Shown here in pieces: positions 1 to 7,746 of a stretch of 58,141 nucleotides of DNA. Where the stretch lies: NCBI GenBank assembly GCA_026988435.1, contig JALSLH010000032.1:1-58141 (forward strand). The letters are read 5' to 3'. The notes beneath the pieces are model-generated. The model saw only the letters and a program-made list of their open reading frames with translations, did no database searches and was not told the origin of the DNA. The stretch comes from Methylophaga sp. GTDB taxonomy: Bacteria > Pseudomonadota > Gammaproteobacteria > Nitrosococcales > Methylophagaceae. The position numbers and the translations under genes were made by a program. Every line of letters begins with the position of its first letter. Position 1 is the stretch's first letter.

Positions 1-127
1 GGTTGTGGACTTATAATAACGAACGACCTAATATGGGAATTGGTGGTATTACACCAATTCAGAAATTAAAATTAACACAGAGAAAAATATCTACTACTGA
101 TCTCCATTAAAAATGGGGGGATTACCG
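1..127 (+). mobile_element. Right end of an IS3-family insertion sequence (partial)
   Basis: The window opens inside an insertion sequence. It encodes the transposase C-terminus, which stops at 108-110, followed by a G-run and ATTACC that look like an IS3-type terminal inverted repeat near 114-126. The next codons (126 onward) read R-P-K-L in a HipA-like frame, so the element boundary lies at about 124-127. The left end is outside the window, so the exact repeat and target duplication cannot be measured. Confidence 0.7.
3..110 (+). CDS. IS3-family transposase OrfB, C-terminal end (partial)
   Basis: An open frame enters from the window start and encodes about 35 residues containing Y-N-N-E-R-P-N and G-G-I-T-P. 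This is the hallmark C-terminal stretch of the integrase-core (DDE) transposases of the IS3 family, just after the catalytic glutamate helix. It ends at TAA 108-110, within about 15 bases of the inferred IS end, as is usual for these elements. Everything upstream lies outside the window, so the subgroup and whether the element is intact cannot be told. It cuts into the hipA-like gene that follows, in the same reading frame. Confidence 0.85.
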   Translation: MWTYNNERPNMGIGGITPIQKLKLTQRKISTTDLH

Positions 128-812
128 ACCAAAATTGCTTATTAATGATGGTGGCGTGGAATGGCTGTATAAGTTTAGCTTGAAAAATGATCCTATCGAT
201 ATCGTTGCCGCTGAGTGGGCAGCACTTGAGATTGCTTATCAGGCTGGATTAGATGTGGTTGAACATGAAGTAACTACCTTGGCTGGACAAAAATGTTTAA
301 GGGTTAAACGGTTTGATGTAAGCTCTGATGGTGGACGATATTACACATTGACGTTAAATAGTTTATTGAAAGACAAGGAAACACAAGAAGACCCACACCA
401 AGGCAGCTATGAGGATATTGCTCGCTGCTTGAGGTATCACAGTGACAAACCGGTTGATGACTGCTATCAATTATTAGGTCAGCTTCTCATTAATAGTGAG
501 TTGAAAAATGTAGATGATCATCTGCGAAACTTTTCAGTACTTAATGACGGCCGAGGATGGCGATTATCACCTGCTTATGACATTGTGTCAGATCCATCAA
601 TAGGGAACTATCATCAGCTAATGCTTGCTCGGTCTGAAATTCTTCCTAAATTAGACCAGGCTGAAAAAGCAGTCAAGGCATTAGGCGTAAATAAAGTGGA
701 TGCAAAAATACTGGTAGAGCGAATACGTGCTGCACTTGAAAATTGGAATGACCTATTAGCAGAAGCAGGTGCTAGTGAGCGGGATATCGAGCAGTTAAGT
801 CGTAGAAGTTAA
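126..812 (+). pseudogene. hipA: HipA-type kinase toxin, C-terminal remnant truncated by IS
   Basis: About 228 residues match the C-terminal half of HipA-family serine/threonine kinases, the toxins of HipBA modules (in E. coli HipA phosphorylates GltX). The frame starts abruptly at R-P-K, part of the G-G-A-R-P-K loop. It keeps the catalytic stretch N-V-D-D-H-L-R-N and then W-R-L-S-P-A-Y-D, the usual magnesium-binding aspartate region. Full-length HipA is about 440 residues; the N-terminal half is replaced by the IS3-type end. A TTG at 135 could start translation, but no Shine-Dalgarno sequence is visible, so I call it a pseudogene. No hipB is in view; it would lie left of the IS. Confidence 0.8.
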
Positions 813-907
813 GATAAGCTTTCAATTTTCTTTCTACCTAGAAGATTAGTCGGGAGGAAAAATAAATACGTTATTGCAATGGCTTGTTATTTTCCCGTTT
901 CAAGATC

Positions 908-933
908 GATTGGTACACAGAATTGGTACACAG
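908..933 (+). repeat. Two tandem 13-bp repeats in the hipA-transporter gap
   Basis: GATTGGTACACAG is followed directly by AATTGGTACACAG, differing only in the first base. The surrounding gap (813-1024) lies between the hipA remnant and a convergent transporter gene and shows no coding potential or clear terminator. The repeat could be a protein binding site or a replication-slippage duplication; nothing in the sequence decides. Confidence 0.45.
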
Positions 934-1024
934 TAACCACTGAAAGCCGCCACATAAAGAATGTTTGTATATTGCCCATGCAAACGAAAAGTACTTTTAT
1001 CTGTTTCATAATGCTCCAATCAAT

Positions 1025-2353
1025 TTAAAACTGCTCTACATATAAGAAATCGTAGCCAAACCAGATAAATATGCTACATAAAACTAAGGTCACTAGCATA
1101 GCAGGTAAGCCTTTTCGCAACCAAAGTCCGGGTGTTATTGCATAGTCCGGATTGCCCGTCTCTCTAGCCAAGCGTTCTGAAATAGTAACGATATATACAT
1201 TTGCTGTCGAGCCTATATGAGATCCATTACCTCCCATACCAACGCCCATCGCCAACGCCCACCACAGCACACTTACATTTATACCTTGTAGTTGCAGGCC
1301 AGCCAATACTGGGATCATGGCCGCGGTAAAAGGAATATTATCGATTAATGCTGAAAATATTGCAGCAATCCAAAGCAAAGCAAGTGCTGCGAGCATTGGG
1401 TTGGCAAGAATGAGAGGTTTAAATTGCTCACCGATAAGCTCAAGCAAGCCTGTTTGTTCTACACCGCCAATTACAATAAATAGCGAGATAAAGAACATAA
1501 GCAAAGGTGTTTCAATATGCATGGTGGCATGTTCGAGTTCAATTTCTTTTGATAGAAAAATAAGTAACGTTAAACCGGCCGCAGCCACTAACCAAGGTGC
1601 CCATCCGATGTGATGATGAATGATAAATAATCCCACCATCATTGCCATTACACCAAGTGACTTATACCAGAGTGCTTTATTTTTATATTCAGTTACATGA
1701 TCAAATTCATGTTCAATCTTTGACGCCAGTTCTTTTTTGAACAGCCATTTAAGTGCAACTAAAATACCTAACCATGCAAATAATACTGGCAAGCTCATAT
1801 GAATAAAAAAAGTATTAAAGTCGATTCCTGCCGCTGAACCAATCATTAAGTTAGGTGGATCGCCGACTAGAGTAGCCACACCACCGGTATCTGAAAGCAA
1901 GGCTGCGGCAAGGAGATAAGGGACGGGAGATACGCCCATTGATCTGGCTATCATAATAATTAGGGGGCCGAAAATAATAACTGTAGTCACGTTATCAAGC
2001 AATAAAGAGATAACGGTAACGGCCGTTCCCAACAACACCATTAGGGTGAATTGTGATTTGCTACCTAATTTAGCCAGATATTGAGCTAAATGGTCGAACC
2101 CCCCTGTACTGATCATGATGGAGATGATGATCATCATAATGGCTAGCAAGAATACAACATTCCAGTCAATGGCTTGTAATGCCAATTCAGGCGAGTAAAA
2201 GCCTAATATTTGGCCCGCAATAATAATTGCACCTGCACCAGCCATAGCAAATTTTGCCCGTTCGATACCATGATATGTTTCGGTGAAAATACCTGCAAAA
2301 GTAATAAAAAGAATGATGGCGGATACCAACATAGGAGTTGTTAATTCAATCAT
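1025..2353 (-). CDS. ArsB/NhaD/P-protein-type ion transporter
   Basis: A 442-residue, very hydrophobic protein with about eleven to twelve predicted membrane spans, the size of the ArsB/NhaD/citrate-transporter superfamily. Signature loops are present in both halves: L-L-D-N-V-T-T-V-I and D-P-P-N-L-M-I-G-S in the first, and I-D-N-I-P-F-T-A-A-M with G-G-N-G-S-H-I-G-S in the second. Duplicated N/D-N-x-P/T and G-N loops of this kind form the ion site in the inner membrane. Sodium/proton antiport, as for NhaD and P-type permeases, is likely. Arsenite export is possible but no arsR or arsC is nearby. It stands alone and is transcribed toward the hipA remnant. Substrate is not determinable. Confidence 0.8.
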   Translation of the reverse strand: MIELTTPMLVSAIILFITFAGIFTETYHGIERAKFAMAGAGAIIIAGQILGFYSPELALQAIDWNVVFLLAIMMIIISIMISTGGFDHLAQYLAKLGSKSQFTLMVLLGTAVTVISLLLDNVTTVIIFGPLIIMIARSMGVSPVPYLLAAALLSDTGGVATLVGDPPNLMIGSAAGIDFNTFFIHMSLPVLFAWLGILVALKWLFKKELASKIEHEFDHVTEYKNKALWYKSLGVMAMMVGLFIIHHHIGWAPWLVAAAGLTLLIFLSKEIELEHATMHIETPLLMFFISLFIVIGGVEQTGLLELIGEQFKPLILANPMLAALALLWIAAIFSALIDNIPFTAAMIPVLAGLQLQGINVSVLWWALAMGVGMGGNGSHIGSTANVYIVTISERLARETGNPDYAITPGLWLRKGLPAMLVTLVLCSIFIWFGYDFLYVEQF

Positions 2354-2443
2354 GGAGGTTGTTCTCGACTGCTAGATAGAGGAAAAGCGCGGTATTATAA
2401 CGTATAGTTCGGCGGCTTATCTATCTGAATATTTCTTAAGAAA

Positions 2444-2791
2444 CTACAATAATACTTGGCGTGTTTGAGCGTGAAAATCATGTATTTTTTGTTCGATTCT
2501 ACTATCAATCATCTGCTCTGGTTTTTGTCCATGAGGGCATAACATGCTGGGGGTTGTTCCATATAATCGACAGATAAGAGGGCGATCATCATAAACTTCG
2601 CAGCCATTTTCACCTAAGTATGGACAGCTTAAATCTGCTAATGCAATAGCATGTTCTGCTTCACTTTTAATCGGTAATTGGGCAACTTCTTCAGATGAAG
2701 CCGTAACAGGACCACAGCAATCATGACAACCAGGTGTGCAAGAAAATGCTGGGATTTGTTCACGGAAAAAATGAATTTTAAATTCGTTCAT
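2444..2791 (-). CDS. YkgJ-family cysteine cluster protein
   Basis: About 115 residues with the arrangement C-T-P-G-C-H-D-C-C near the N-terminus and later C-P-Y-L-x-x-x-G-C-E-V-Y-x-x-R-P-L-I-C-R. This is the signature of the YkgJ/UPF0153 family of zinc- or iron-sulfur-binding proteins of unknown function. The ATG at 2791 (M-N-E-F) is preferred. Upstream in-frame ATGs at 2797 and 2824 lie at or inside the tip of the inverted-repeat element that abuts the gene. No Shine-Dalgarno sequence precedes any of them, so insertion of the element may have replaced the native leader. Confidence 0.75.
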   Translation of the reverse strand: MNEFKIHFFREQIPAFSCTPGCHDCCGPVTASSEEVAQLPIKSEAEHAIALADLSCPYLGENGCEVYDDRPLICRLYGTTPSMLCPHGQKPEQMIDSRIEQKIHDFHAQTRQVLL

Positions 2792-2798
2792 GGTCATA

Positions 2799-3110
2799 TA
2801 TACCCATGATACTTCAATCTGCACGTTTCAGTGGGATTAAAAATATTTTAGGCAAGGCTTTGATTGCCGATAATGGTATATCTCTTATCAAAATCAATAA
2901 CGCCGCATAAAGCATTTTTAAACCCATCGAAGAAGCGCTTGAGCCATCCCACTTCGTCGTTTCATCTATTTGCAAGGGACAAAAAATTGCTCCTGCATTT
3001 TTTGCATACACTCCATCCATGGAGATAAACAACCATTGCAGCATAGATGCGCCTAGAATTGGAATGGCTCAAGCACTCTGAATCATGCAGATTGAAGTAA
3101 CATGGGTATA
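2799..3110. repeat. MITE-like element 1 with terminal inverted repeats
   Basis: A 312-bp segment is bounded by near-perfect inverted tips: TATACCCATGATACTTC then AATCTGC at 2799-2822, and GCAGATTGAAG then TAACATGGGTATA at 3087-3110. The same tips recur at five other places in this window. The interior also carries inverted copies of a GCTTGAGCCATCC-like motif. A 76-codon frame on the minus strand (2814-3044) spans it but lacks a recognisable domain and starts and ends with element sequence. The size, terminal repeats, lack of a transposase and dispersed copies fit a non-autonomous miniature element. Confidence 0.7.
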
Positions 3111-3111
3111 G

Positions 3112-3996
3112 TTAATTAATCTCAGCAAGTAATTGATCGATCATATTTTCAGATTGGCTCAAATAGCCGCCACCGAATAAATTTAGATGATTAATAATAT
3201 GATAAAGGTTATATAGGGTTTTGCGTAGTTTATAACCCACATCGAGAGGATATTCTGTTTGGTAAGCAGAGTAAAAATCATTACCAAAGCCACCAAATAG
3301 TTCAGTCATCGCAATATCTGCTTCACGATCACCATAATAACAAGCGGGATCAAAGATGACAGGATTACCTTGTGGATCAGCTGCGGCATTACCACTCCAT
3401 AAATCACCGTGTAATAAAGCAGGTTCGGGTGAATAATTATCAAAAAACTGGGGTAATTTTTCAATAAGCTGTTGCCCATGGTCTTGTAGCCGTCCAGCAA
3501 AGCCATTTTTAGCTGCAAATTTTAACTGTTGTGCTAAACGTTGTTGCTGCCAGAAGCTTATCCAATCGTGGTTTATGTCATTGTGCTGAGGTGTGCTTCC
3601 AATCGTATTTTCAATATGCCAACCAAAAAAAGGTTGCACATGACGATGAAGCTGCGCAAGTTGGGTGCCTAATAATTGACTCGCCTGACCACGCAAACTG
3701 GCAAGCTCAATATATTCTAATACGATATAACTATGGCCATCAGCTTGACCAAAACAGATAACTTCAGGAATACGCACACACTTTAATGCCCGCATTTCTT
3801 CTAAACCACGTGCTTCGGCTTCAAACATATCAACAAGATGTGCTTGATTTAGCTTGATAAAATAATGGTAATTATTTGCGCTCAACTGATAAGCGGTATT
3901 AATACTGCCACCACCTACTGGTTTTAGTTGATAATCATTAAGCTTATGACCTGTTATATTTTCAATATTATTTATTATTTCATTTAGATTTGTCAT
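3112..3996 (-). CDS. Fructosamine kinase family protein
   Basis: About 294 residues of the aminoglycoside-phosphotransferase-like fold used by fructosamine-3-kinase and its bacterial relatives. These phosphorylate ketoamine adducts (ribulosamines, fructosamines) so that they fall off proteins. Visible motifs are G-G-G-S-I-N-T-A-Y near the N-terminus (phosphate loop), Y-F-I-K-L-N (nucleotide-binding lysine), E-Y-I-E-L hinge, L-L-H-G-D-L-W-S-G-N (catalytic loop, about residue 193) and F-D-P-A-C-Y-Y-G-D-R-E-A-D (metal-binding aspartate). The ATG at 3996 is chosen over 4029 because AAGG lies eight bases upstream. The neighbour rpiA, a pentose-phosphate isomerase, may be relevant, since bacterial members favour ribulosamine or erythrulosamine substrates; that link is inference. 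Confidence 0.85.
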   Translation of the reverse strand: MTNLNEIINNIENITGHKLNDYQLKPVGGGSINTAYQLSANNYHYFIKLNQAHLVDMFEAEARGLEEMRALKCVRIPEVICFGQADGHSYIVLEYIELASLRGQASQLLGTQLAQLHRHVQPFFGWHIENTIGSTPQHNDINHDWISFWQQQRLAQQLKFAAKNGFAGRLQDHGQQLIEKLPQFFDNYSPEPALLHGDLWSGNAAADPQGNPVIFDPACYYGDREADIAMTELFGGFGNDFYSAYQTEYPLDVGYKLRKTLYNLYHIINHLNLFGGGYLSQSENMIDQLLAEIN

Positions 3997-4040
3997 AAAT
4001 GATACCTTGGCGATGTCTAATGTGTACATGGTATGCTGAC

Positions 4041-4202
4041 TATACCCGTGACCATTTAATCTGCAGATTTATAGCACTCATACTGGATGCGCTAGCTACG
4101 TTATAATAGTGAGCAATAGAATACTATTACATCACTATTATGCCTTGCCAGCCCATCCATTATGCGCACTAAAAAACCGCAGATTAAATGATAACGGGTA
4201 TA
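4041..4202. repeat. MITE-like element 2 between fructosamine kinase gene and rpiA
   Basis: A 162-bp segment is flanked by inverted tips: TATACCCGTGACCATT, TAATCTGCAG at 4041-4066 and CGCAGATTAAATGATAACGG, GTATA at 4178-4202. They belong to the same family as element 1. The interior is A+T-rich and unlike that of element 1 or 3. It sits between divergent gene starts, so any promoter for rpiA or the kinase gene lies in or next to it. Confidence 0.7.
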
Positions 4203-4238
4203 TACAGTTTTGCCAACAGGCATAAAGGAGATATCGTA

Positions 4239-4916
4239 ATGACACAGCCATTAAATGACAAGCAGCGCGTTGCTCACGAGGCAGTAAATATGATCCATGA
4301 CGGAATGGTGGTGGGTCTAGGGACTGGCTCAACTGCAAATTATTTCATCAATGAGTTGGCGAGACGATGTGTTGAAGGCTTAAAGATAAAAACAGTAGCA
4401 AGTTCAATAATCAGCTCAAACAGAGCACAACATATGGGACTTGAGATTGTTTCAATGGAGCATCTTAGCCATATTGATGTGTATGTGGATGGTGCCGATG
4501 AAGTGAGTCCTAGCATGGCATTATTAAAAGGCCGAGGTTCTGATTTAGTAAGAGAAAAGCTTTTGGCTAATGCCAGCAATCAATTTCTAGTGCTAGTGGA
4601 TAATTCAAAGTTGGTAGAACGTATCGGGCAGAATTATCCAATACCGATTGAAGTTGCCCCCTTTTCATGGGAATTGGTGCTTGCCAGTTTAATTAAAATG
4701 GGTGGAAAAGGCGGGCTGCGTCCAAATGGTGATGGATTGGCCGTTACATCTCATGGCAGTTTGGTTTTAGATATGACCTTTGATCCATCAATTGATAGTC
4801 AGAGCTTGAATGATATGCTTAATAGTGTTCCCGGCGTAGTGGAACACGGTATTTTTGAGCAATTAGCGACCGCAATTTTAATTGGCGAAAATGAGCAGGT
4901 TACTCAGATCACTTAA
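4239..4916 (+). CDS. rpiA: Ribose-5-phosphate isomerase A
   Basis: 225 residues, the usual length for RpiA, which interconverts ribose 5-phosphate and ribulose 5-phosphate in the non-oxidative pentose phosphate pathway. Motifs are G-L-G-T-G-S-T-A-N-Y (phosphate binding), V-D-G-A-D-E (catalytic aspartate loop) and K-G-R-G-S-D-L-V-R-E-K. The last is usually K-G-G-G-x-A-L-x-R-E-K, so the Gly-rich stretch is slightly divergent, though the catalytic lysine follows. The ATG at 4239 is preferred: AAAGGAGA lies nine bases upstream and the protein then begins M-T-Q-P-L like relatives. An in-frame ATG at 4188 falls inside the inverted-repeat tip and is unlikely. Confidence 0.93.
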   Translation: MTQPLNDKQRVAHEAVNMIHDGMVVGLGTGSTANYFINELARRCVEGLKIKTVASSIISSNRAQHMGLEIVSMEHLSHIDVYVDGADEVSPSMALLKGRGSDLVREKLLANASNQFLVLVDNSKLVERIGQNYPIPIEVAPFSWELVLASLIKMGGKGGLRPNGDGLAVTSHGSLVLDMTFDPSIDSQSLNDMLNSVPGVVEHGIFEQLATAILIGENEQVTQIT

Positions 4917-4960
4917 GCGGCTACACCTCCGTTATTCCGGTAGATTTTAGAAAATAAACT

Positions 4961-5027
4961 CCGTTCGCCCTGAGCTTGTCGAAGGGTAGCAAGGCTTGCA
5001 GATGGTTCGACAAGCCACCATGAACGG
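4961..5027. repeat. Dispersed palindromic repeat (GTTCGCCCTGAGCTTGTCGAA type)
   Basis: CCGTTCGCCCTGAGCTTGTC followed by GAAGGG, then an imperfect inverted copy TGGTTCGACAAGCC...GAACGG. This forms a long hairpin in the rpiA-peroxiredoxin gap, downstream of both convergent genes. I recall closely related palindromes in the intergenic regions of many proteobacteria. It could serve as a transcription end or an mRNA-stabilising hairpin for rpiA. Confidence 0.6.
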
Positions 5028-5044
5028 TGAAGAAATAATCGGCA

Positions 5045-5080
5045 TTTTGAAGTATTACGGGTATATACCCGTAATCATTC
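5045..5080. repeat. Head-to-head tips of the TATACCC repeat family
   Basis: TTTTGAAGTATTACGGGTAT joins directly to ATACCCGTAATCATTC, a near-perfect palindrome made of two family tips fused at their TATA ends. The following stretch (5113-5148, around CGAGATCTTTTATC) is also found inside element 3 near 9104-9139. This suggests a degraded or nested copy. Confidence 0.6.
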
Positions 5081-5154
5081 CTAGAACAATACCGCCAACC
5101 GCAGTGTAACAACGCCATCATCCCCGAGATCTTTTATCAGGGATCTAGTCGCTT

Positions 5155-5661
5155 TTAAAGCTGCTCTAAAATAGTCTCTGCTTTAGAAACACCAAACTCA
5201 CCAGAACCTTCAACACCAAGATACGTCACCACACCGTTATCGACAATCATGCCAAAACGAAAACAGCGAATGCCCATGCCACCGGCAGTTAAATCGCGAT
5301 CTAAGCCTAATGCTTTTGTGAGTTCAGCACTGCCATCGGCCATCATCCTAACTTTACCAGCGGCATTGTTAGCCTTTCCCCATTCGGCCATTACAAACAC
5401 ATCATTAACAGCCATACACCAAATTTCATCAGCACCAGCGGCCTTAATTTGATCGGCAAGTGCAACATAGCCGGGTAAATGTTGTGCTGAACATAGCGGG
5501 GTAAACGCGCCGGGCACACCAAAAATTGCAATTTTCTTACCGCTAGTAGCTTCAGCTAGGTCAAATGCTTGTGGGTTTATCGGGCAACCATTTTCTGGGT
5601 CAAACTCAGTGGCTTCGGTTAATTTTCCTGCGGGTAGACGTTGTCCAACTTCGATAGTCAT
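5155..5661 (-). CDS. Peroxiredoxin (Prx5/AhpC-TSA type)
   Basis: 168 residues, the size of Prx5-type peroxiredoxins, cytoplasmic thiol peroxidases that reduce hydrogen peroxide and organic hydroperoxides with glutathione/glutaredoxin or thioredoxin as donor. The active-site loop reads G-V-P-G-A-F-T-P-L-C-S, with peroxidatic Cys57 and Thr54; the G-M-G-I-R-C-F-R-F stretch carries the conserved arginine of the family. Typical members have P-T-C; here a leucine replaces the usual threonine before the cysteine. No fused glutaredoxin domain is present. It is monocistronic, convergent with rpiA and divergent from the next oxidoreductase. AGGAACC lies just upstream of the ATG. Confidence 0.9.
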   Translation of the reverse strand: MTIEVGQRLPAGKLTEATEFDPENGCPINPQAFDLAEATSGKKIAIFGVPGAFTPLCSAQHLPGYVALADQIKAAGADEIWCMAVNDVFVMAEWGKANNAAGKVRMMADGSAELTKALGLDRDLTAGGMGIRCFRFGMIVDNGVVTYLGVEGSGEFGVSKAETILEQL

Positions 5662-5807
5662 AATGGTTCCTTTGTTGTTAATTGCGTGACTGACAGCATA
5701 ATCTAAAATGCGACAGATAAAAACATTAACAATTTAATGGTTTTATCTAAAGATCTAAATGGTTATGATGAATATTCTTGTAATGATTGAATTTGTAAAG
5801 TTCATTT

Positions 5808-5854
5808 CTCCGTCACTCCAGCATGTTTTAAGTCGGAGTCTAGATTATGCGGAG
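5808..5854. repeat. Dispersed GTCAYTCC...GGARTCTAG repeat
   Basis: CTCCGTCACTCCAGCATG, TTTTAAG, TCGGAGTCTAG, TTATGCGGAG forms an imperfect hairpin in the 268-bp gap between the peroxiredoxin and oxidoreductase genes. A sister copy is at 27193-27223. Repeats with GTCATTCC...GGAATCTAG arms are common between genes in many proteobacteria. The rest of the gap (5662-5929) shows no gene. Confidence 0.55.
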
Positions 5855-5929
5855 AGCACTGCTAAGCAGAAGCGTTTATTTACAAATTGAATGATCACAG
5901 ATACTCATAAAATTATTGGGATTGGGACA

Positions 5930-6940
5930 ATGACAAATACTATTTTACGCTGGGGAATTCTTGGCGCAGCGCGTGTTAATGAACGGCTATTGCCAGCAAT
6001 AGTTGAGGCTGAAAATGCCAAATTGGTCGCCATTGCCAGCCGCCGTGCAGGTGCGGCAGCAGAAACGTTAGTGAAATATGCGCCACAACAAGCTAATGTA
6101 TTAACACTCGATGATCCCGAAGCATTATTAACTCACCCAGATATTGACGCTATCTATTTGCCAATGGCAAATGAAGAGCATACCGAATGGGCGCTTAAAG
6201 CCATCGCCAATGGCAAACATGTATTGATTGAAAAACCAATGGCATTAGTTGTTGAAGAAATTGATGCTATTGCAGCCGCGGCTGAGAAACACAATGTAAC
6301 GGTAATGGAAGGCTTTATGTATCGCTTTCATCCGCAACACCAGTTTGTCCGAGATTTGATCGCTTCAGGAAAAATAGGTGAAGTACGCACCGTTAAAACC
6401 AGCTTTGCATTCCCCATGAAACCGGCACGTATGTATCGAATAACACGCGATATGGCACACGGCGGCGGAGCGATGTGGGATATTGGCCCTTATGCCATCC
6501 ACACAGCACGCATGTGGTTTGATAATGATCCGATTGCCGTCACCGCAATGGCAAAACTCAATGAACATGGTGCAGACACCAGCTTAAGCGGCATTTTAGA
6601 CTTTGACGATGGCCGCTATGCCCATTTTGAAATGAGCTTTGAACACGCACGCCGATCAGAATATGAAATCATAGGCACATTAGGCGGCGTAAAATGCGAC
6701 ACCGTCTGGCAAAACCCAGATGATGCGCCCGTGATTAACTGGTGGACAGACGCAGGTGATCAACACCAAGAAAAATTACCAATAGCGAATCATTTTGTGG
6801 AAGAAATTAAGCACTTTAGTGATTGTGTATTAAATGGCAAAAAGCCTGATTTATCGATGGCTGACGCAAAGGCTAACTGCAAGACGATTGTGGCGGCATT
6901 AGAATCGGTTACTGAAACCAAAAGAGTAATTATTGCCTAA
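5930..6940 (+). CDS. Gfo/Idh/MocA-family NAD(P)-dependent oxidoreductase
   Basis: About 336 residues. The N-terminal Rossmann fold begins W-G-I-L-G-A-A-R and continues with V-A-I-A-S-R-R; the hallmark E-K-P-M-A motif of Gfo/Idh/MocA dehydrogenases is at about residue 98. The C-terminal half has G-G-G-A-M-W-D-I-G-P-Y-A-I-H, the usual D-x-x-x-H catalytic loop. These enzymes oxidise or reduce sugars, inositols or related polyols; the substrate cannot be told here. The ATG at 5930 places the Rossmann start at residue 6. An upstream in-frame ATG at 5891 adds 13 unconserved residues. No clear operon partner is nearby. Confidence 0.85.
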   Translation: MTNTILRWGILGAARVNERLLPAIVEAENAKLVAIASRRAGAAAETLVKYAPQQANVLTLDDPEALLTHPDIDAIYLPMANEEHTEWALKAIANGKHVLIEKPMALVVEEIDAIAAAAEKHNVTVMEGFMYRFHPQHQFVRDLIASGKIGEVRTVKTSFAFPMKPARMYRITRDMAHGGGAMWDIGPYAIHTARMWFDNDPIAVTAMAKLNEHGADTSLSGILDFDDGRYAHFEMSFEHARRSEYEIIGTLGGVKCDTVWQNPDDAPVINWWTDAGDQHQEKLPIANHFVEEIKHFSDCVLNGKKPDLSMADAKANCKTIVAALESVTETKRVIIA

Positions 6941-6978
6941 AGGGTGATTTTGGATGAGACTGTCTATTAATGGCTCAG

Positions 6979-7629
6979 CTAGTCTGGATTAAATTTATAA
7001 GCATCGTAATCTTGTTTGACAGCCTCTAAATCAACATTGCTTTTTATAGTAAATAGTCCAATGGTATTGGTTCTATCTAAAATATCAAGATACTTTAACA
7101 CCACGTGATAGTGTTCTCTATTCCAAAAGTCATGGATTAATAATTCAAAATTATTATTTGTATGGCATTCTAATATTATTTTTAAAGTGCATGCGACTCT
7201 AAATCTCCCATCGACCAATGCTAGGTTTATAATTTTACTATCAATATTTTGGAAAATACTTGATGAGTAATTAGGAAAAAGGTGTTTATTATCATTAGAT
7301 TCAGGGTAGCCCCATTCGCGAGTAGGACCTATATCTACAGGGAATATAAACAATTTTTTATTGTTGAAATACCTTAGAATCATATATTTTCGCATACAGT
7401 GTATCCACTCAGGACTTGACTCAACAGAATATATTTTTGCTTTTGATTTCTGAAGTGTTCGCAGAGAACTACCACCCAAACCAAATTCGAGATAATTAGT
7501 TGCTTTTTTTATGGCTCTGTCAAAAATAACCTTTTCGTTCTTAGACATAATAAAGGGATAAAAAATTGGGTATGGTGACAATAGATCTAATCTTCTTATT
7601 AAGTTCTTTACTTTTGCTATTAAATTCAA
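6979..7629 (-). CDS. Methyltransferase-like hypothetical protein
   Basis: About 216 residues, noticeably more A+T-rich than its neighbours. One stretch reads like a class I SAM-dependent methyltransferase core: Y-L-E-F-G-L-G-G-S-S (motif I position), I-Y-S-V-E-S-S (acidic end of strand 2), and N-L-A-L-V-D-G-R-F-R (motif IV region). Similar proteins occur in polysaccharide or capsule loci, but no such locus is visible here. A TTG at 7629 is chosen because AAGGAAG precedes it by five bases; the ATG at 7668 has no Shine-Dalgarno sequence. Base composition and isolation suggest acquisition by transfer. Function unknown. Confidence 0.55.
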   Translation of the reverse strand: MNLIAKVKNLIRRLDLLSPYPIFYPFIMSKNEKVIFDRAIKKATNYLEFGLGGSSLRTLQKSKAKIYSVESSPEWIHCMRKYMILRYFNNKKLFIFPVDIGPTREWGYPESNDNKHLFPNYSSSIFQNIDSKIINLALVDGRFRVACTLKIILECHTNNNFELLIHDFWNREHYHVVLKYLDILDRTNTIGLFTIKSNVDLEAVKQDYDAYKFNPD

Positions 7630-7746
7630 TACAACTTCCTTTTCCTGACATTTAAGGTTAAGAATCATGAGTTTTAGTCTGTGAGTTGAGTATACAAGAA
7701 ACTGGAAATATATAAAATAACTAAAATAAGGGGTACTGAATTTTAA

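Noticed and set aside
1317-1613. 98-codon plus-strand frame in the transporter gene
   Set aside because: It is the complement of membrane-span codons of the transporter and has no ribosome site.
1025-2353. Arsenite efflux pump ArsB
   Set aside because: The fold fits the superfamily, but no arsR, arsC or arsA is nearby, so a specific arsenic function is not supported.
2814-3044. 76-codon frame on the minus strand inside MITE-like element 1
   Set aside because: It begins and ends in repeat sequence, has no ribosome site and no recognisable domain, so it is not listed as a gene.
4921-5121. 66-codon minus-strand frame after rpiA
   Set aside because: It is made almost entirely of two dispersed repeats.
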